A model generated the notes under the pieces. It worked only from the letters and a program-made list of their open reading frames with translations, made no database searches and was not told where the DNA came from. From the NCBI GenBank assembly GCA_036391875.1, contig DASVZA010000034.1:15317-79316 (forward strand): a stretch of DNA of 64,000 nt, given 5' to 3'. This document shows, one piece after another, positions 48,176-58,939 of this stretch (position 1 is its first letter; the number at the start of each line of letters is the position of its first letter). Origin of the DNA: Parasulfuritortus sp036391875. GTDB taxonomy: Bacteria; Pseudomonadota; Gammaproteobacteria; Burkholderiales; Thiobacillaceae. Both the position numbers and the translations under genes were made by a program.

Positions 48176-49324
48176 TTGGAGCTGGCGGAAGATGAAGGCG
48201 GCGAAGCGGCCGAAATGACGATGAAGAATCGACCGAGCATACTGTTGCCTATCACAGCCGGCTTCGCCGTCGTGTTCGTCGTCATGCTGGTTCTGTTCGT
48301 CGCCGGCTTCGGCGAATCCGGCGGCGTGGCCGGATGGCTCGGCCTGACCAGTTGGCTGGGCGGGGGCAGCCAGGAAAGCCCGGAATACGGCATGCCGTTG
48401 AGCCAGGCGATCGCCGTCATCGATCTGCTCATCGCCCTGCTGGCCATCGCCGTCACCACCCGCCTCGCCCGGCAACGCGAAACCCAACTGGTCGCGGAAA
48501 TGGAACGGGCCGAAGGCACGCTGGAAGCGCTCACCCAGCCCGTCATCCGCCTCGACAGCCAATACCACATCGATTACCTGAACCCGGCCGCCTACAAGCT
48601 GCTGGGCGAGACCGAGGACGCGCCGCCGACCACCCTGGACCTGGTCGTCGACGGCAGCCGCCGCCCCCTGCTCGCCAACTTGCTGACCGAACAGGCCAGC
48701 GACGAGCTGATTCCACTGCCGCCCGACACCCGGCTGATCACCCGACAAGGCATCGAACTCGAAGTGGACGGTTCCTGCCGTGTGGTGCGCGGCATGGACG
48801 GCCGGATCCAGGTCGTCATCCTGCTTTTGCGCGACATCACCGAGGAGCGGGAATGGACCCGGCTCCAGCCCGACCTGTGGGACCGCGATCCGCTCACCAC
48901 CCTGCCCGGCCGCAATTTCATGATCGGCCGCCTGACCCGCATCCTCGAACGGGAACGGGCCGGCGACCGGCCGCTGTCCTACATCCAGATCGAGCTCGAC
49001 GGCATCCAGCGCGTCTACCAGGAGGCCGGCCCGCGCGCCGGCGACGCCCTGGTCCGCCACCTGACCGTCCTGCTCCGGCCCCACATCCGCGACACCGACC
49101 TGCTGGCCCGCATGGACACCCAGGTATTCGGCGCCCTGCTCACCCTGTGTCCGGCCGAGATCACCGAACGGATCATGAACGGCATGCTGGAAACGCTGGC
49201 CGCTGGCCATTTCCACTGGGAAGGCACGACCTACTCCATCCAGGCCCGGATCGGCCATGTCCGGATTCCGCCGTTCCAGGGCAGCGTCGAGGAGTTGCTC
49301 GAGGCCGTTGCACGCCATGCCTGA
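48176..49324 (+). CDS. Membrane PAS-degenerate GGDEF protein
   Basis: The start is either the TTG at 48176 (AGGGAG, 7-base spacing) or ATGs at 48215 or 48221. The roughly 382-residue protein has two N-terminal membrane helices (about residues 21-45 and 74-95), a PAS domain (about 108-225) and a GGDEF-fold domain (RDPLTTLPGRNFMIGRL onward) in which the GGDEF motif is replaced by MDTQVF, so diguanylate cyclase activity is not expected. Its end overlaps glk by 8 bases. Confidence 0.85.
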   Translation: MELAEDEGGEAAEMTMKNRPSILLPITAGFAVVFVVMLVLFVAGFGESGGVAGWLGLTSWLGGGSQESPEYGMPLSQAIAVIDLLIALLAIAVTTRLARQRETQLVAEMERAEGTLEALTQPVIRLDSQYHIDYLNPAAYKLLGETEDAPPTTLDLVVDGSRRPLLANLLTEQASDELIPLPPDTRLITRQGIELEVDGSCRVVRGMDGRIQVVILLLRDITEEREWTRLQPDLWDRDPLTTLPGRNFMIGRLTRILERERAGDRPLSYIQIELDGIQRVYQEAGPRAGDALVRHLTVLLRPHIRDTDLLARMDTQVFGALLTLCPAEITERIMNGMLETLAAGHFHWEGTTYSIQARIGHVRIPPFQGSVEELLEAVARHA

Positions 49325-50269
49325 AGGCCGTCCCGCCACCGTCCTATGCGCGGATATCGGCGGTAGCAATACCCGGCTCGCCCTGGCCGAGTCCAGGCCG
49401 GCCGGTCTGGACCTGATAGCCCGCCAGAGCTACGCCAACGCAGAAGCGGACGGTCTGGCCGAACTGTTACGGCGTTTTCTGTCCGGCAACGCGGCCCCGA
49501 CCGCGGCCTGCCTGGCCGTGGCGGGCCCGACCGACGGCACGCGGGTCGAGCTCACCAATCTGGCCTGGGCCATCGACGCCGGCCACCTGTCCGATGAATT
49601 CGGCTTTCCGATCCGCCTAATCAATGATTTCGAAGCGGTGGCCTGGGGCCTGGATACGCTGGACGCGGCGCAGTTGGTCACCTTGCAGGCGGGCCAGCCC
49701 TTGCCGCATGCGCCGCGCCTGGCGCTCGGCCCCGGCACCGGCCTGGGCGTCGCCCACAGCGTCTGGCTGGGCGACCGTTACGGCCCTCTGCCGGGCGAAG
49801 GCGGCCATGTCGCATTCGCTCCGGCCGACATCGAACAGGTCACCCTGCTGGATTTCCTGCAAGCCAAATTCGGCCGGGTCTCGGCCGAACGCATCCTGTC
49901 CGGGCCGGGCATCGCCGATCTATACGCCTTTTGCCGGACGGCGTCGGGCCGTCCGGTCAAGCGCCAGCGCGAAGCGGCCGAAGTCACCCGCGCGGCCCTG
50001 GATGGCGGCGACCCCGTCGCCGGGTGGGCCATGCGCCTGTTCGTCCGCATCCTGGGCCAGACCGCCGGCGACCTAGCCCTGATCACCGGCGCCCGGGGCG
50101 GGGTCTACCTGGCCGGCGGCATTCCGCCGCGCATCCTGCCGCTGCTCGAAGAGGGAGAATTCCTGGCCGGCTTCCGCGGCAAGGGGCGTTTCTCTGAGGC
50201 CATGCGGAGCGTACCGGTGCACGTCGTCGCCGATCCCGACATCGGTCTCAAGGGCGCCGCGCTGGCGGC

Positions 50270-51598
<1,329 letters not shown>

Positions 51599-51601
51599 GG
51601 T

Positions 51602-53224
51602 CTATTTCGGCAATGGCGCACTCAGGCGGAATCGGGCCCCCTGCACCTGGTCGACGCAACGCAGCTGTCCGCCGTTGGCTTCGGCCAGTTCAAGGGCGAT
51701 GTACAGTCCCAAACCGGTACCTCCCCGGTCGGTCGAAAAAAACGGTTCGAACAGCTTCTGGCGCATTTCGGCAGGGATGTTCGGCCCGTCATTGTATATC
51801 TCGATCTGGACCATGTCGCCCAGCGGCGCGGCGCTCAACTGGATCGAGCCCGGCTCCTTGGAGCAGTGGCGGTAGGCGTTGCGCAACAGGTTCCAGAGTA
51901 TCTGGTGCAGGTGCATGCGGTCGAAGCCGATCCGGAGGCCGGCATCCTTTTCGACCACGATGACGCCGTCCTGGGTATGTTCCGTCTGCTGGAAGTGGCT
52001 GATGAAGTCGGCCAGGAATTCGTCCAGGTCGATGTGCTCGCGATTCTGCCGGTCGCGCCGGCTGAGCGACAGCACGTCTTCCACCAGGCAGTTCAGGCGC
52101 TCGGCATTGTCCTCGATGATCCGGGTCAGGCGTTCCGCCGGCGTGCCCTGGTCGGCATCCTCGCGCAGCAACTGGGCGGCATGGTTGATGGCCGACAGCG
52201 GATTGCGTATCTCGTGCGCCAGGTTGGCGGTCAACCGGCCCAGGGCGGCCAGCTTCATGTCCATGGCCTCCTGCTCGAGTTCGCTCATGTCCTCGACGAT
52301 CACCACGGCCCCCTCGCTGCGGTTGGGGACGAGTTCGAGCAGACGCACCCTCAGCCGGCCATGCATCTCGGTCGCGCTGAGGACCGCGCTGCCCGGTCCG
52401 CCCGCGTTAAGCCAGCGGCGCCAGAGTTCGGCCAGTTCGTGGTCGCAATCCTGCAGGTTGGCATGCTGGGGTACCGGGCAACTCAACAGGGCCTCGGCCT
52501 GCTGGTTGCGCAGCACCACCTCACCCTCCGGACCGAGCACCAGCACGCCGTACGGCAGGTCCTGGATCACCTTGGCGTTGATGCGTTCCAGTTCGATCGC
52601 TGCCCGCTCCTTCTCATCGGCGACCTGGGCCGAGGACAGCGCCCCTTTGGCCAATAGATGGGAAATCCCCGCCACGGTGAAGAATACGACCGACAACACG
52701 CCCGCCCGGACATAGCCGCCGGCCGAATCGCCGGCGACGATGCCGTCGTGCATGAGGGCGAACACGGCCTGCTCCAGCAGCATGGCCAGGCTGGCGCAGG
52801 CGGCCAGCAGCAGCATGACCCGGGTCTGCGGATGCAGGCCGGCCGCCGCCATGGGTACGGCCAGGACCAGGCCAAGGCCGGTGACATTGCCGCCGCTGAA
52901 GTGGATGAACAGGACGATGGCCACGATGTCCGTGGCCAATTGCACGATCAGCTGACTGCTGAAGGCGAGTTGTCGGCTGCGGAGGACGAAGCGGAAGCCG
53001 GCCACCGAGGCCAGATAGACACCGGCCACGGCCAGCAAAAGCGGACCGTAGCTCGGGCGTAGCACCTGCAGCGAACCGGAAAACAGGACCGATGCGACGA
53101 AGAAGATCGCGAGGAAGAAGCGGAAGGCGTTGAGCTGCTTGAGCGAACGCCAGAAGCTGTCCGGCAACAGACCATCGCCGGACGGGAAGCCGGCGTTATC
53201 CCTGGTCCTGGCGGCGATGGTCAT
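51602..53224 (-). CDS. pilS: Sensor histidine kinase PilS
   Basis: This 540-residue kinase has about six membrane helices (residues 35-200), a PAS domain (about 215-320), HisKA (LTANLAHEIRNPLSAI) and HATPase (NLLRNAYRH, FEPFFSTDRGGTGLGLYI). The membrane topology and gene order with PilR identify it as PilS, which in other bacteria senses pilin abundance. Its N-terminus overlaps the PP0621-type gene by 29 bases. Confidence 0.93.
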   Translation of the reverse strand: MTIAARTRDNAGFPSGDGLLPDSFWRSLKQLNAFRFFLAIFFVASVLFSGSLQVLRPSYGPLLLAVAGVYLASVAGFRFVLRSRQLAFSSQLIVQLATDIVAIVLFIHFSGGNVTGLGLVLAVPMAAAGLHPQTRVMLLLAACASLAMLLEQAVFALMHDGIVAGDSAGGYVRAGVLSVVFFTVAGISHLLAKGALSSAQVADEKERAAIELERINAKVIQDLPYGVLVLGPEGEVVLRNQQAEALLSCPVPQHANLQDCDHELAELWRRWLNAGGPGSAVLSATEMHGRLRVRLLELVPNRSEGAVVIVEDMSELEQEAMDMKLAALGRLTANLAHEIRNPLSAINHAAQLLREDADQGTPAERLTRIIEDNAERLNCLVEDVLSLSRRDRQNREHIDLDEFLADFISHFQQTEHTQDGVIVVEKDAGLRIGFDRMHLHQILWNLLRNAYRHCSKEPGSIQLSAAPLGDMVQIEIYNDGPNIPAEMRQKLFEPFFSTDRGGTGLGLYIALELAEANGGQLRCVDQVQGARFRLSAPLPK

Positions 53225-53417
53225 CGCAACAATAGATTCGCCCCTGGCTCAGGATCGCCTCCGAACGAGGCAGATTGATGCCGCAGACATGGCAGCGCAC
53301 CATGTCCTCCACCTCCGACTGACGCGGCCGGTCGATATCCCGGCGCGGCCGACTCTGGCTTTTGTACCAGGCGACGGCGACCGCGCCGAGCAGGATGAAG
53401 AACAGCAGCTTAGTCAA
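53196..53417 (-). CDS. PP0621-family small membrane protein
   Basis: The 73-residue protein has one N-terminal membrane helix (LLFFILLGAVAVAWY), a basic linker and a C-terminal zinc-binding-like Cys pattern (CHVCGINLPRSE and YCCDDH). It fits the PP0621 family often found directly upstream of pilS. Function unknown. It overlaps both neighbours. Confidence 0.85.
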   Translation of the reverse strand: MTKLLFFILLGAVAVAWYKSQSRPRRDIDRPRQSEVEDMVRCHVCGINLPRSEAILSQGRIYCCDDHRRQDQG

Positions 53418-53718
53418 CGTCGAGCCCGTTCTTGTGGGTTTCGTTGATGGTCATCAAGAGCCGCTGGAACGGGATGAAACGGCCATATTTCACCACCAGC
53501 GCCATGTACGGCAGGTCCTGGCCGAAGCCCCATTCGTACTTGCCGCCGACCATGTCGTCGTAGACCTTGCGGACCATGGCATCGAGCTGGTCGATGAAGG
53601 GGCCGAACATCTCGGCGTTCTCGGGATCGTAATCGAGGCTGGTACGGAACTCGTCGATCTCGTAGACCGCCTGGTGCACCAGGTCGACGTATTCATCTAC
53701 TGTCTTGGGACGCTTCAT
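53410..53718 (-). CDS. Conserved-looking hypothetical, 102 residues
   Basis: A small acidic, helical protein beginning MKRPKTVDEYVDLVHQAVYE and containing DPENAEMFGPFIDQLDAMV and KYGRFIPFQRLLMTINETHK. No known motif is visible. It overlaps the PP0621-type gene by 8 bases and is separated from hdrB by a terminator-like hairpin, so it is probably expressed with pilSR. Confidence 0.75.
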   Translation of the reverse strand: MKRPKTVDEYVDLVHQAVYEIDEFRTSLDYDPENAEMFGPFIDQLDAMVRKVYDDMVGGKYEWGFGQDLPYMALVVKYGRFIPFQRLLMTINETHKNGLDVD

Positions 53719-53728
53719 AGGTTCAATC

Positions 53729-53757
53729 CAAAAGGAAACAGGGGCCGGAGCCCCTGT
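53729..53757 (-). terminator. Intrinsic terminator after hdrB
   Basis: On the minus strand ACAGGGGC (53757-53750) pairs perfectly with GCCCCTGT (53745-53738) around a 4-base loop, and is followed by TTCCTTTT. It lies 21 bases after the hdrB stop and should end the qmo-hdr transcript. Confidence 0.75.
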
Positions 53758-53778
53758 CAGTGTGACATAAAGCCAGGC

Positions 53779-54675
53779 TTATTTCGACGCGAAATCTTCC
53801 AGCTTGCGGGCGCGGATCACGTTGCCGTCGAGGCCGGCTTCCTTGGCGGTGCCGCCGTAGGCCAGGGTCAAGAGCTGCGAGTAGTAGAGCACCGGCATGT
53901 TGAACTTGGTGCCGTACTTCTTGTTGATCTGGCCCTGGTAGACCTCGGTGTTGGCCTGGCACAGCGGGCAGGGCGTGACCAGCATCTCGGCGCCGGAATC
54001 GTAGGCGGCCTCGATGATGTCCTTGATCTGGGCCTGGGCCTTGTCCGGCTCGGAGAAGGCCAGGGCGCCGCCGCAGCAGGTCACCTTCTGCTCGAACTTG
54101 GTCGCCTGGGCACCGGCAGCCTCGATCAGCTTGTCGAGGTACATCGGATTCTCGAACGACTCGCCGTGGATGCCGAAGGGACGGTTGGTCTGGCAGCCGA
54201 CGTAGCCGGCGAACTTCATGCCGGCCAGCGACTTCTTGACCGGCTTGGCCAGTTCCTCGTAGCCCAGGTCCTCGATCAGCACTTCCACCATGTGGCGCAC
54301 CTCGGGAATCACCTTCAGGTTCAGGCCTGCTTCCTTCAAGGCCTTGTTGGTGTCTTCCATGAGCACGTTGTTGTGCTCCAGGCGCTCCTTGGATTCGCGC
54401 GAACCGAGCCAGCAGGCGGCGCAGGTGGCGACGATGTCCTGGCCGGGCAGGTGCTGCTCGGACAGGGCGAAGTTGCGGGCATTCATCGCCAGGCGGGGCA
54501 ACTCGCCGGCCTCGGCGTAGCTGATCGAGGCGCCGCAGCAGTTCCAGTCCGGGATCTCGGTCATCTTGATGTCCAGGGTCTTGCACATGGACTGGGCCGA
54601 GACCAGGTAGTTGGACGCCGAGGCGCCCTTCTGGGACGAGCAGCCGGGGTAGAACGCGTATTCTTTCTTAGCCAT
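53779..54675 (-). CDS. hdrB: Heterodisulfide-reductase-like subunit HdrB
   Basis: The start at 54675 follows AAGGAG. The 298-residue protein has two CCG domains: PGCSSQKGAS with WNCCGASISYAE and ATCAACW, then YVGCQTNRP with TCCGGALAFSEPDKA and TPCPLCQ, typical of the noncubane cluster-binding HdrB. With HdrC it replaces QmoC in some sulfur-metabolising bacteria. It probably carries out thiol/disulfide chemistry or passes electrons in the QmoAB-HdrCB complex. Confidence 0.93.
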   Translation of the reverse strand: MAKKEYAFYPGCSSQKGASASNYLVSAQSMCKTLDIKMTEIPDWNCCGASISYAEAGELPRLAMNARNFALSEQHLPGQDIVATCAACWLGSRESKERLEHNNVLMEDTNKALKEAGLNLKVIPEVRHMVEVLIEDLGYEELAKPVKKSLAGMKFAGYVGCQTNRPFGIHGESFENPMYLDKLIEAAGAQATKFEQKVTCCGGALAFSEPDKAQAQIKDIIEAAYDSGAEMLVTPCPLCQANTEVYQGQINKKYGTKFNMPVLYYSQLLTLAYGGTAKEAGLDGNVIRARKLEDFASK

Positions 54676-54688
54676 CTTCAATCACTCC

Positions 54689-55321
54689 TTAGGCCGCACG
54701 GCCCTTGCGCTGGTTTTCCAGCTCTCGGGCCTTGTCCAGCATGGCATGGATGCCCTTGATGTCCTTGCACTTGTGGCCGCCGCCGATCGCTTCCATGACG
54801 TTCAGGCGCTTGGCCTTGACCAGGCCGAGGGCCACGTCCTGCATGGCCATCGCCTTCTTGATGCCGGCGGCGATGCCGTCCTTGAAGTACAGGGACTGGG
54901 TCAGCTTGACTTCGTTCACGCGGCCGGTCTTGATGGCGTTGTTCCAGAAGGTCTGCGACAGGTGCAGCGTCGGCTGGCCCTTGGGCGCGCGGCCGATGCG
55001 GTAGGCGTACTCGGCCAGGCCGTGCATGATGTGGGTGATGGGCACCTTGCGCGGGCAGCGGACGTAGCAGTTGTAGCACGACACGCAGTTCCACATGGAG
55101 TTGGTTTCCAGGACTTCTTCGCGCTTGCCGGCGCGGATCATCATGAACAACTCCTGCGGCGGATGCTGCCAGCCGGGGTGGAAGTTGGTCGGGCAGGAAC
55201 CGGAGCAGACGCCGCACTGCATGCACATCTTTACCCAGTCGCCCATCTCGGCCTGTTCCTCGATCTCCTTGAGGAAGTTGCCCTTGTACTTGGCGGCCAT
55301 CTGTTGATTCAAATCGCTCAT
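54689..55321 (-). CDS. hdrC: Heterodisulfide-reductase-like ferredoxin subunit HdrC
   Basis: The 210-residue soluble protein binds two [4Fe-4S] clusters through C33, C36, C39 and C43 (MCMQCGVCSGSCP) and NCVSCYNCYVRCP (about 78-90). It lacks the membrane cytochrome b part of QmoC. It should relay electrons from QmoB to HdrB. Thirteen bases separate both neighbours, as expected for one operon. Confidence 0.93.
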   Translation of the reverse strand: MSDLNQQMAAKYKGNFLKEIEEQAEMGDWVKMCMQCGVCSGSCPTNFHPGWQHPPQELFMMIRAGKREEVLETNSMWNCVSCYNCYVRCPRKVPITHIMHGLAEYAYRIGRAPKGQPTLHLSQTFWNNAIKTGRVNEVKLTQSLYFKDGIAAGIKKAMAMQDVALGLVKAKRLNVMEAIGGGHKCKDIKGIHAMLDKARELENQRKGRAA

Positions 55322-55334
55322 CGCTCTCTCCTCC

Positions 55335-57575
55335 TCACAGGCCCTTGAACGGCGACATACCCATTTCCTGGATCTTCGCGGCGTAGTCGTTGATCTTCTT
55401 GGGCAGGGTGTCGATGTCGGTGATGGCGACTTCGAGGTCCATCAGACGCGCTTCTTCCAGGTTCATGCCCTTGAGGGTGTCATATATCTTGGACATGCGG
55501 TAACGGCCCAGTTCCGAACCCTTGACGAAATGGCACTGGTACTGCTCGCCGTGCTTGCAGCCCATCAGCATGACGCCGTCGTAGCCGGAGTTCAGCGCGT
55601 CGGTGATCCAGATGGTGTTCACGGAGCCCAGGCAGCGCACCGGGATGACGCGCACGTACGGATCGTACTCGTTGCGGTTCATGCCGGCCATGTCGAGCGC
55701 CGGGTAGGCGTCGTTCTCGCAGGCCAGGATCAGCACGCGCGGCTTCTCGGAGAATTCGTCGGGGATGTCGACCGCCTTGATCTGGGCGCCGACGGTGTTG
55801 ACCGAGTAGTTCTCGAACGAGATCACGCGCACCGGGCAGGCACCCATGCAGGTGCCGCAACGGCGGCAACGCGACTCGTTGAACAGCGGGAAGCGCTTCT
55901 CGTCCTCGTCGATGGCACCGAACGGACATTCCACCGTGCAGCGCTTGCACTGGGTGCAGCCTTCCAGGCGGGCGGTCGGGAACGACAGATCGCCTGAACG
56001 GGGGTGGGCGGCCTTGCCGAGGCCGGCGTTCTCCATGGCCTGGATCGCCTTCATGGCGGCGCCGGTGGCGTCTTCCGTGGCCTGGGCGATGTCCATCGGA
56101 CGGCGCACCGGGCCGGCGGCGTAGATGGCCGTGCGGCGAGTCTCGTAGGGGAAGCAGATGAAGTGGCTGTCGTTGAAGCCGTGCTTGAACTGCGGCACGT
56201 CCGGACCCTGGCGGTAGTCCAGGTTGAGGACCGACTTGGACTTCAACTGGATGACCTGTTCCTTGGCGGCCTCGTCGCCGCCTTCGGCCGCGCGGTTGGC
56301 CTCGGACAACTGGTCGAGGTCGGGACCGGTGGTCGGCACCATGCCGGTGGCCAGCACGACCAGATCGGCATCGGCGGAGACGTCCTCGTTCAGGATCAGG
56401 TCCTTGAACTTGACCTTGCACTCGCCGCCGCCGGTGACGTTGGACACTTCACCCTTGCGGAAGACGATGCCCTTGTTCTGGGCGGCGCGGTAGAAGTCCT
56501 CGTTGTTGCCGGGCATGCGCAGGTCGGTGAACAGGATCACCGTTTCGACGTCCGGGTTGGCATCCTTGAAGTACATGGCCTGCTTGACGCTGGTGGCGCA
56601 GCAATGGCCGGAGCAGTATTCCAGGTGTTGCTTGCTGGCGTCGCGCTGGCCGGCGCACTGGACGAACACGGCGCTCTTCACTTCCTTGCCGTCGGCGCGC
56701 TTGATGACGCCGCCGTTGGCCGCCTTGGCCAGTTCTTCCAGGCCAAGCTGGTCGACCACGTTGGCTTGGCCGCCGCCCAGGTGGGCCAGCTTGTTCACGT
56801 CGTACGGGGTGAAGCCGGAGGCCTGGATGATGGCGCCGATGTCCTCGGTCACGGTCGGGCCGGACTCGACCGCGATGTCGACTTGGAACCGGCCGGGCGC
56901 GCCGGCGGTCTTGGCGACGATGGCGTTCAGGTAGACCTTGATGTTGGCATCGGCTTCGATCTGGGCGACCAGGTCGGCCACGCCGTTGTCCATCGGGGCC
57001 TTGAACGGCTCTCGGTTGGGGATGCGCTTCCACAGCCTCGCAGCCATTCCACCAAGCGCGCCGGTCTTCTCGACCAAAACGACCTTGTAGCCGGTCTTGG
57101 AGGCTTCCAGGGCGGAGGTCATGCCGGACATGCCGCCGCCGACCACGAGCAGGGTCTTGCTGGTGCCGGTGTTCTGGTTGCCCTCGGGCACCTTCATCGC
57201 CTTCACCTCGGCGCAGGCCATGCGGACGTAGTCCTCGGCCATTTCCTGGGTGGTTTCGCGGGCCGCGTCGGTGTCGGGACGGATCCAGATCACGCCTTCA
57301 CGCAGGTTGCCGCGGCTCATGGCGGCGGTCGGGAAGTTGAAGGCCTCGGTCTTGGCGCGGCGCGAGCAGGCGCAGATCGCGACGTGGGTGACGGCCTCGT
57401 TGTCGATGTCGTTCCGGATCATCGCCACGCCGTCGGCGGAGCAGAGGAAATCGTGCTCGCGCACGAGGTTCATCTTGCCTTCCTTGGTGGCGATCTTGAC
57501 CAGGGATGCGGCGTCCAGGCGGTTGCCCAGTTCGCAGCCCTTGCAGATGTAAGCAGCGGTTTTCATTTCAGCCAT
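55335..57575 (-). CDS. qmoB: QmoB: HdrA-like flavoprotein with MvhD domain
   Basis: The 746-residue protein has an N-terminal Cys-containing region (YICKGCELGNRL and AICACSRRAK), an FAD-binding HdrA core (GGGMSGMTSALEAS, about residue 145), two ferredoxin motifs (CTQCKRCTVECP and CRRCGTCMGACP, about 540-590) and a C-terminal MvhD-like domain (VIPVRCLGSVNTIWI, MGCKHGEQYQCHF). Length and order match QmoB. It exchanges electrons with APS reductase in related organisms; aprBA is not in the window. Confidence 0.92.
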   Translation of the reverse strand: MAEMKTAAYICKGCELGNRLDAASLVKIATKEGKMNLVREHDFLCSADGVAMIRNDIDNEAVTHVAICACSRRAKTEAFNFPTAAMSRGNLREGVIWIRPDTDAARETTQEMAEDYVRMACAEVKAMKVPEGNQNTGTSKTLLVVGGGMSGMTSALEASKTGYKVVLVEKTGALGGMAARLWKRIPNREPFKAPMDNGVADLVAQIEADANIKVYLNAIVAKTAGAPGRFQVDIAVESGPTVTEDIGAIIQASGFTPYDVNKLAHLGGGQANVVDQLGLEELAKAANGGVIKRADGKEVKSAVFVQCAGQRDASKQHLEYCSGHCCATSVKQAMYFKDANPDVETVILFTDLRMPGNNEDFYRAAQNKGIVFRKGEVSNVTGGGECKVKFKDLILNEDVSADADLVVLATGMVPTTGPDLDQLSEANRAAEGGDEAAKEQVIQLKSKSVLNLDYRQGPDVPQFKHGFNDSHFICFPYETRRTAIYAAGPVRRPMDIAQATEDATGAAMKAIQAMENAGLGKAAHPRSGDLSFPTARLEGCTQCKRCTVECPFGAIDEDEKRFPLFNESRCRRCGTCMGACPVRVISFENYSVNTVGAQIKAVDIPDEFSEKPRVLILACENDAYPALDMAGMNRNEYDPYVRVIPVRCLGSVNTIWITDALNSGYDGVMLMGCKHGEQYQCHFVKGSELGRYRMSKIYDTLKGMNLEEARLMDLEVAITDIDTLPKKINDYAAKIQEMGMSPFKGL

Positions 57576-57578
57576 TTC

Positions 57579-58862
57579 TCAAACCTCCGCGCGAGCGACT
57601 TTGTTGACCACCTGGACGGCGCGCAGGGCGGCGGCCGTGGCGCTTTGCACGGCGCGGTTCACGTCCAGGGCGTTGGTGGCGCAACCGGCGCCGAAGATGC
57701 CGGCGTTGCTCGGGTCGGCCATGACGAAGCCGGAGGAATCGCCCATCACCTCGGCGGGGATGGCGACGTTCTTCACCGAGGGCTCCATGCCGACGGCCAG
57801 CACGACCAGGTCATGCGGCTCGGAGTAGCGGATGTAGCCTTCCGTGTTGACGCCCCACAGGCGCGGATCGCCGTTCTTGTCCTCGGAGATGCGGGCCACC
57901 TTGGATTTGACGAAGCTGACGTTCGGGTTGGCCTTGACCTCCTGATAGAAGTCCTCGAAGCGGTCGATGGCGCGGATGTCGATGTAGTAGATCGTCGACT
58001 TGCCCTCGTCGCCGAAGGCTTCCTGCACGTAGCGGGTCTGCTTCAGCGAGGCCATGCAGCAGAAGCGCGAGCAGTGGCGCAGATGGTTCTCGTCGCGCGA
58101 GCCGGCGCACTGGATGAAGGCGACGTTCTTGGCTTCCTTGCCGTCGGACGGACGCAGGATCTTGCCGCCGGTCGGGCCGTGCGGATCGGCCAGGCGCTCG
58201 AACTCGACGTTGGTGATGACGTTCTTGAACTCGCCGTAGCGGTACGGGGTAATCTTGGCGGCGTCGTAGGGCTGCCAGCCGGTGGCCCAGACGATGGCGC
58301 CGGCGTTCAGGCTGACGACCTCTTCCTTCATGTCGAGGTCGACCGCGCCGTACTTGCAGGCGGCCTTGATGGCCTGGCCTTCGGCGGTGCCGACCACGGA
58401 CGGATCGATCACGTAGCGCTGCGGGTAGGCCATGCTGGACGACAGGTAGGCCGCCTTGGTCTTGCCCAGGTTGTAGTTGAAGGCGTCGTCGATCTCGGTG
58501 GTTGCGGCCTTGGCGCACTCACCGCAGGCGGTGCAGTTCTCGTTGACGAAGCGCGGCGCCAGCTTGACGGAGACGCTGTAGTTGCCCTTGTCGCCGGTGA
58601 TGCCGGTGACCTCGGCCATGGTCAGCACCTGGATGCGCGGATTGGCCTTGAGCCGGCGCAGGTTGATTTCCAGGCCGCAGGTGGGATGGCACATCTTGGG
58701 GAAATAGCGGTACAGCTGCACGGTGCGTCCCCCGAGGTAGGGGTTCTTTTCCACCAGCACGACCTGCTTGCCGGTTTCCGCGGCCTCGAGCGCCGCGGTC
58801 ATGCCGGCAATGCCGCCGCCCACGACCAGAATGGTCTGGTTGGTCGCCACAACAGACGTCAT
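57579..58862 (-). CDS. qmoA: QmoA: HdrA-like FAD protein
   Basis: The 427-residue protein starts after GGAGGCGACAC. It has the FAD Rossmann motif GGGIAGMTAALEAAE (about 14-28), CHPTCGLEINLRRLK, a Cys pair CTACGECA and the HdrA-like HCSRFCCMASLKQ segment. It is the smaller HdrA-like subunit. With QmoB and HdrCB it forms a soluble electron-transfer module. A hairpin-bearing leader precedes it. Confidence 0.92.
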   Translation of the reverse strand: MTSVVATNQTILVVGGGIAGMTAALEAAETGKQVVLVEKNPYLGGRTVQLYRYFPKMCHPTCGLEINLRRLKANPRIQVLTMAEVTGITGDKGNYSVSVKLAPRFVNENCTACGECAKAATTEIDDAFNYNLGKTKAAYLSSSMAYPQRYVIDPSVVGTAEGQAIKAACKYGAVDLDMKEEVVSLNAGAIVWATGWQPYDAAKITPYRYGEFKNVITNVEFERLADPHGPTGGKILRPSDGKEAKNVAFIQCAGSRDENHLRHCSRFCCMASLKQTRYVQEAFGDEGKSTIYYIDIRAIDRFEDFYQEVKANPNVSFVKSKVARISEDKNGDPRLWGVNTEGYIRYSEPHDLVVLAVGMEPSVKNVAIPAEVMGDSSGFVMADPSNAGIFGAGCATNALDVNRAVQSATAAALRAVQVVNKVARAEV

Positions 58863-58884
58863 GTGTCGCCTCCGAAGAAGACAT

Positions 58885-58939
58885 AAAAAAACGGAACGGA
58901 GCCATGAATCTGTCGGACATGGCTCCGCGAAATGGAGCC
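58885..58939 (-). promoter_or_regulatory. qmoA leader with alternative hairpins and U run
   Basis: On the minus strand GGCTCC (58939-58934), GGAGCC (58926-58921) and GGCTCC (58903-58898) allow two exclusive stems. The downstream one extends to a 9-base perfect pairing (GGAGCCATG with CATGGCTCC, 11-base loop) and is followed by GTTCCG and seven T (58891-58885). The upstream pairing would break it. This has the layout of a transcription attenuator. It lies about 22 bases before the qmoA start. Confidence 0.55.
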
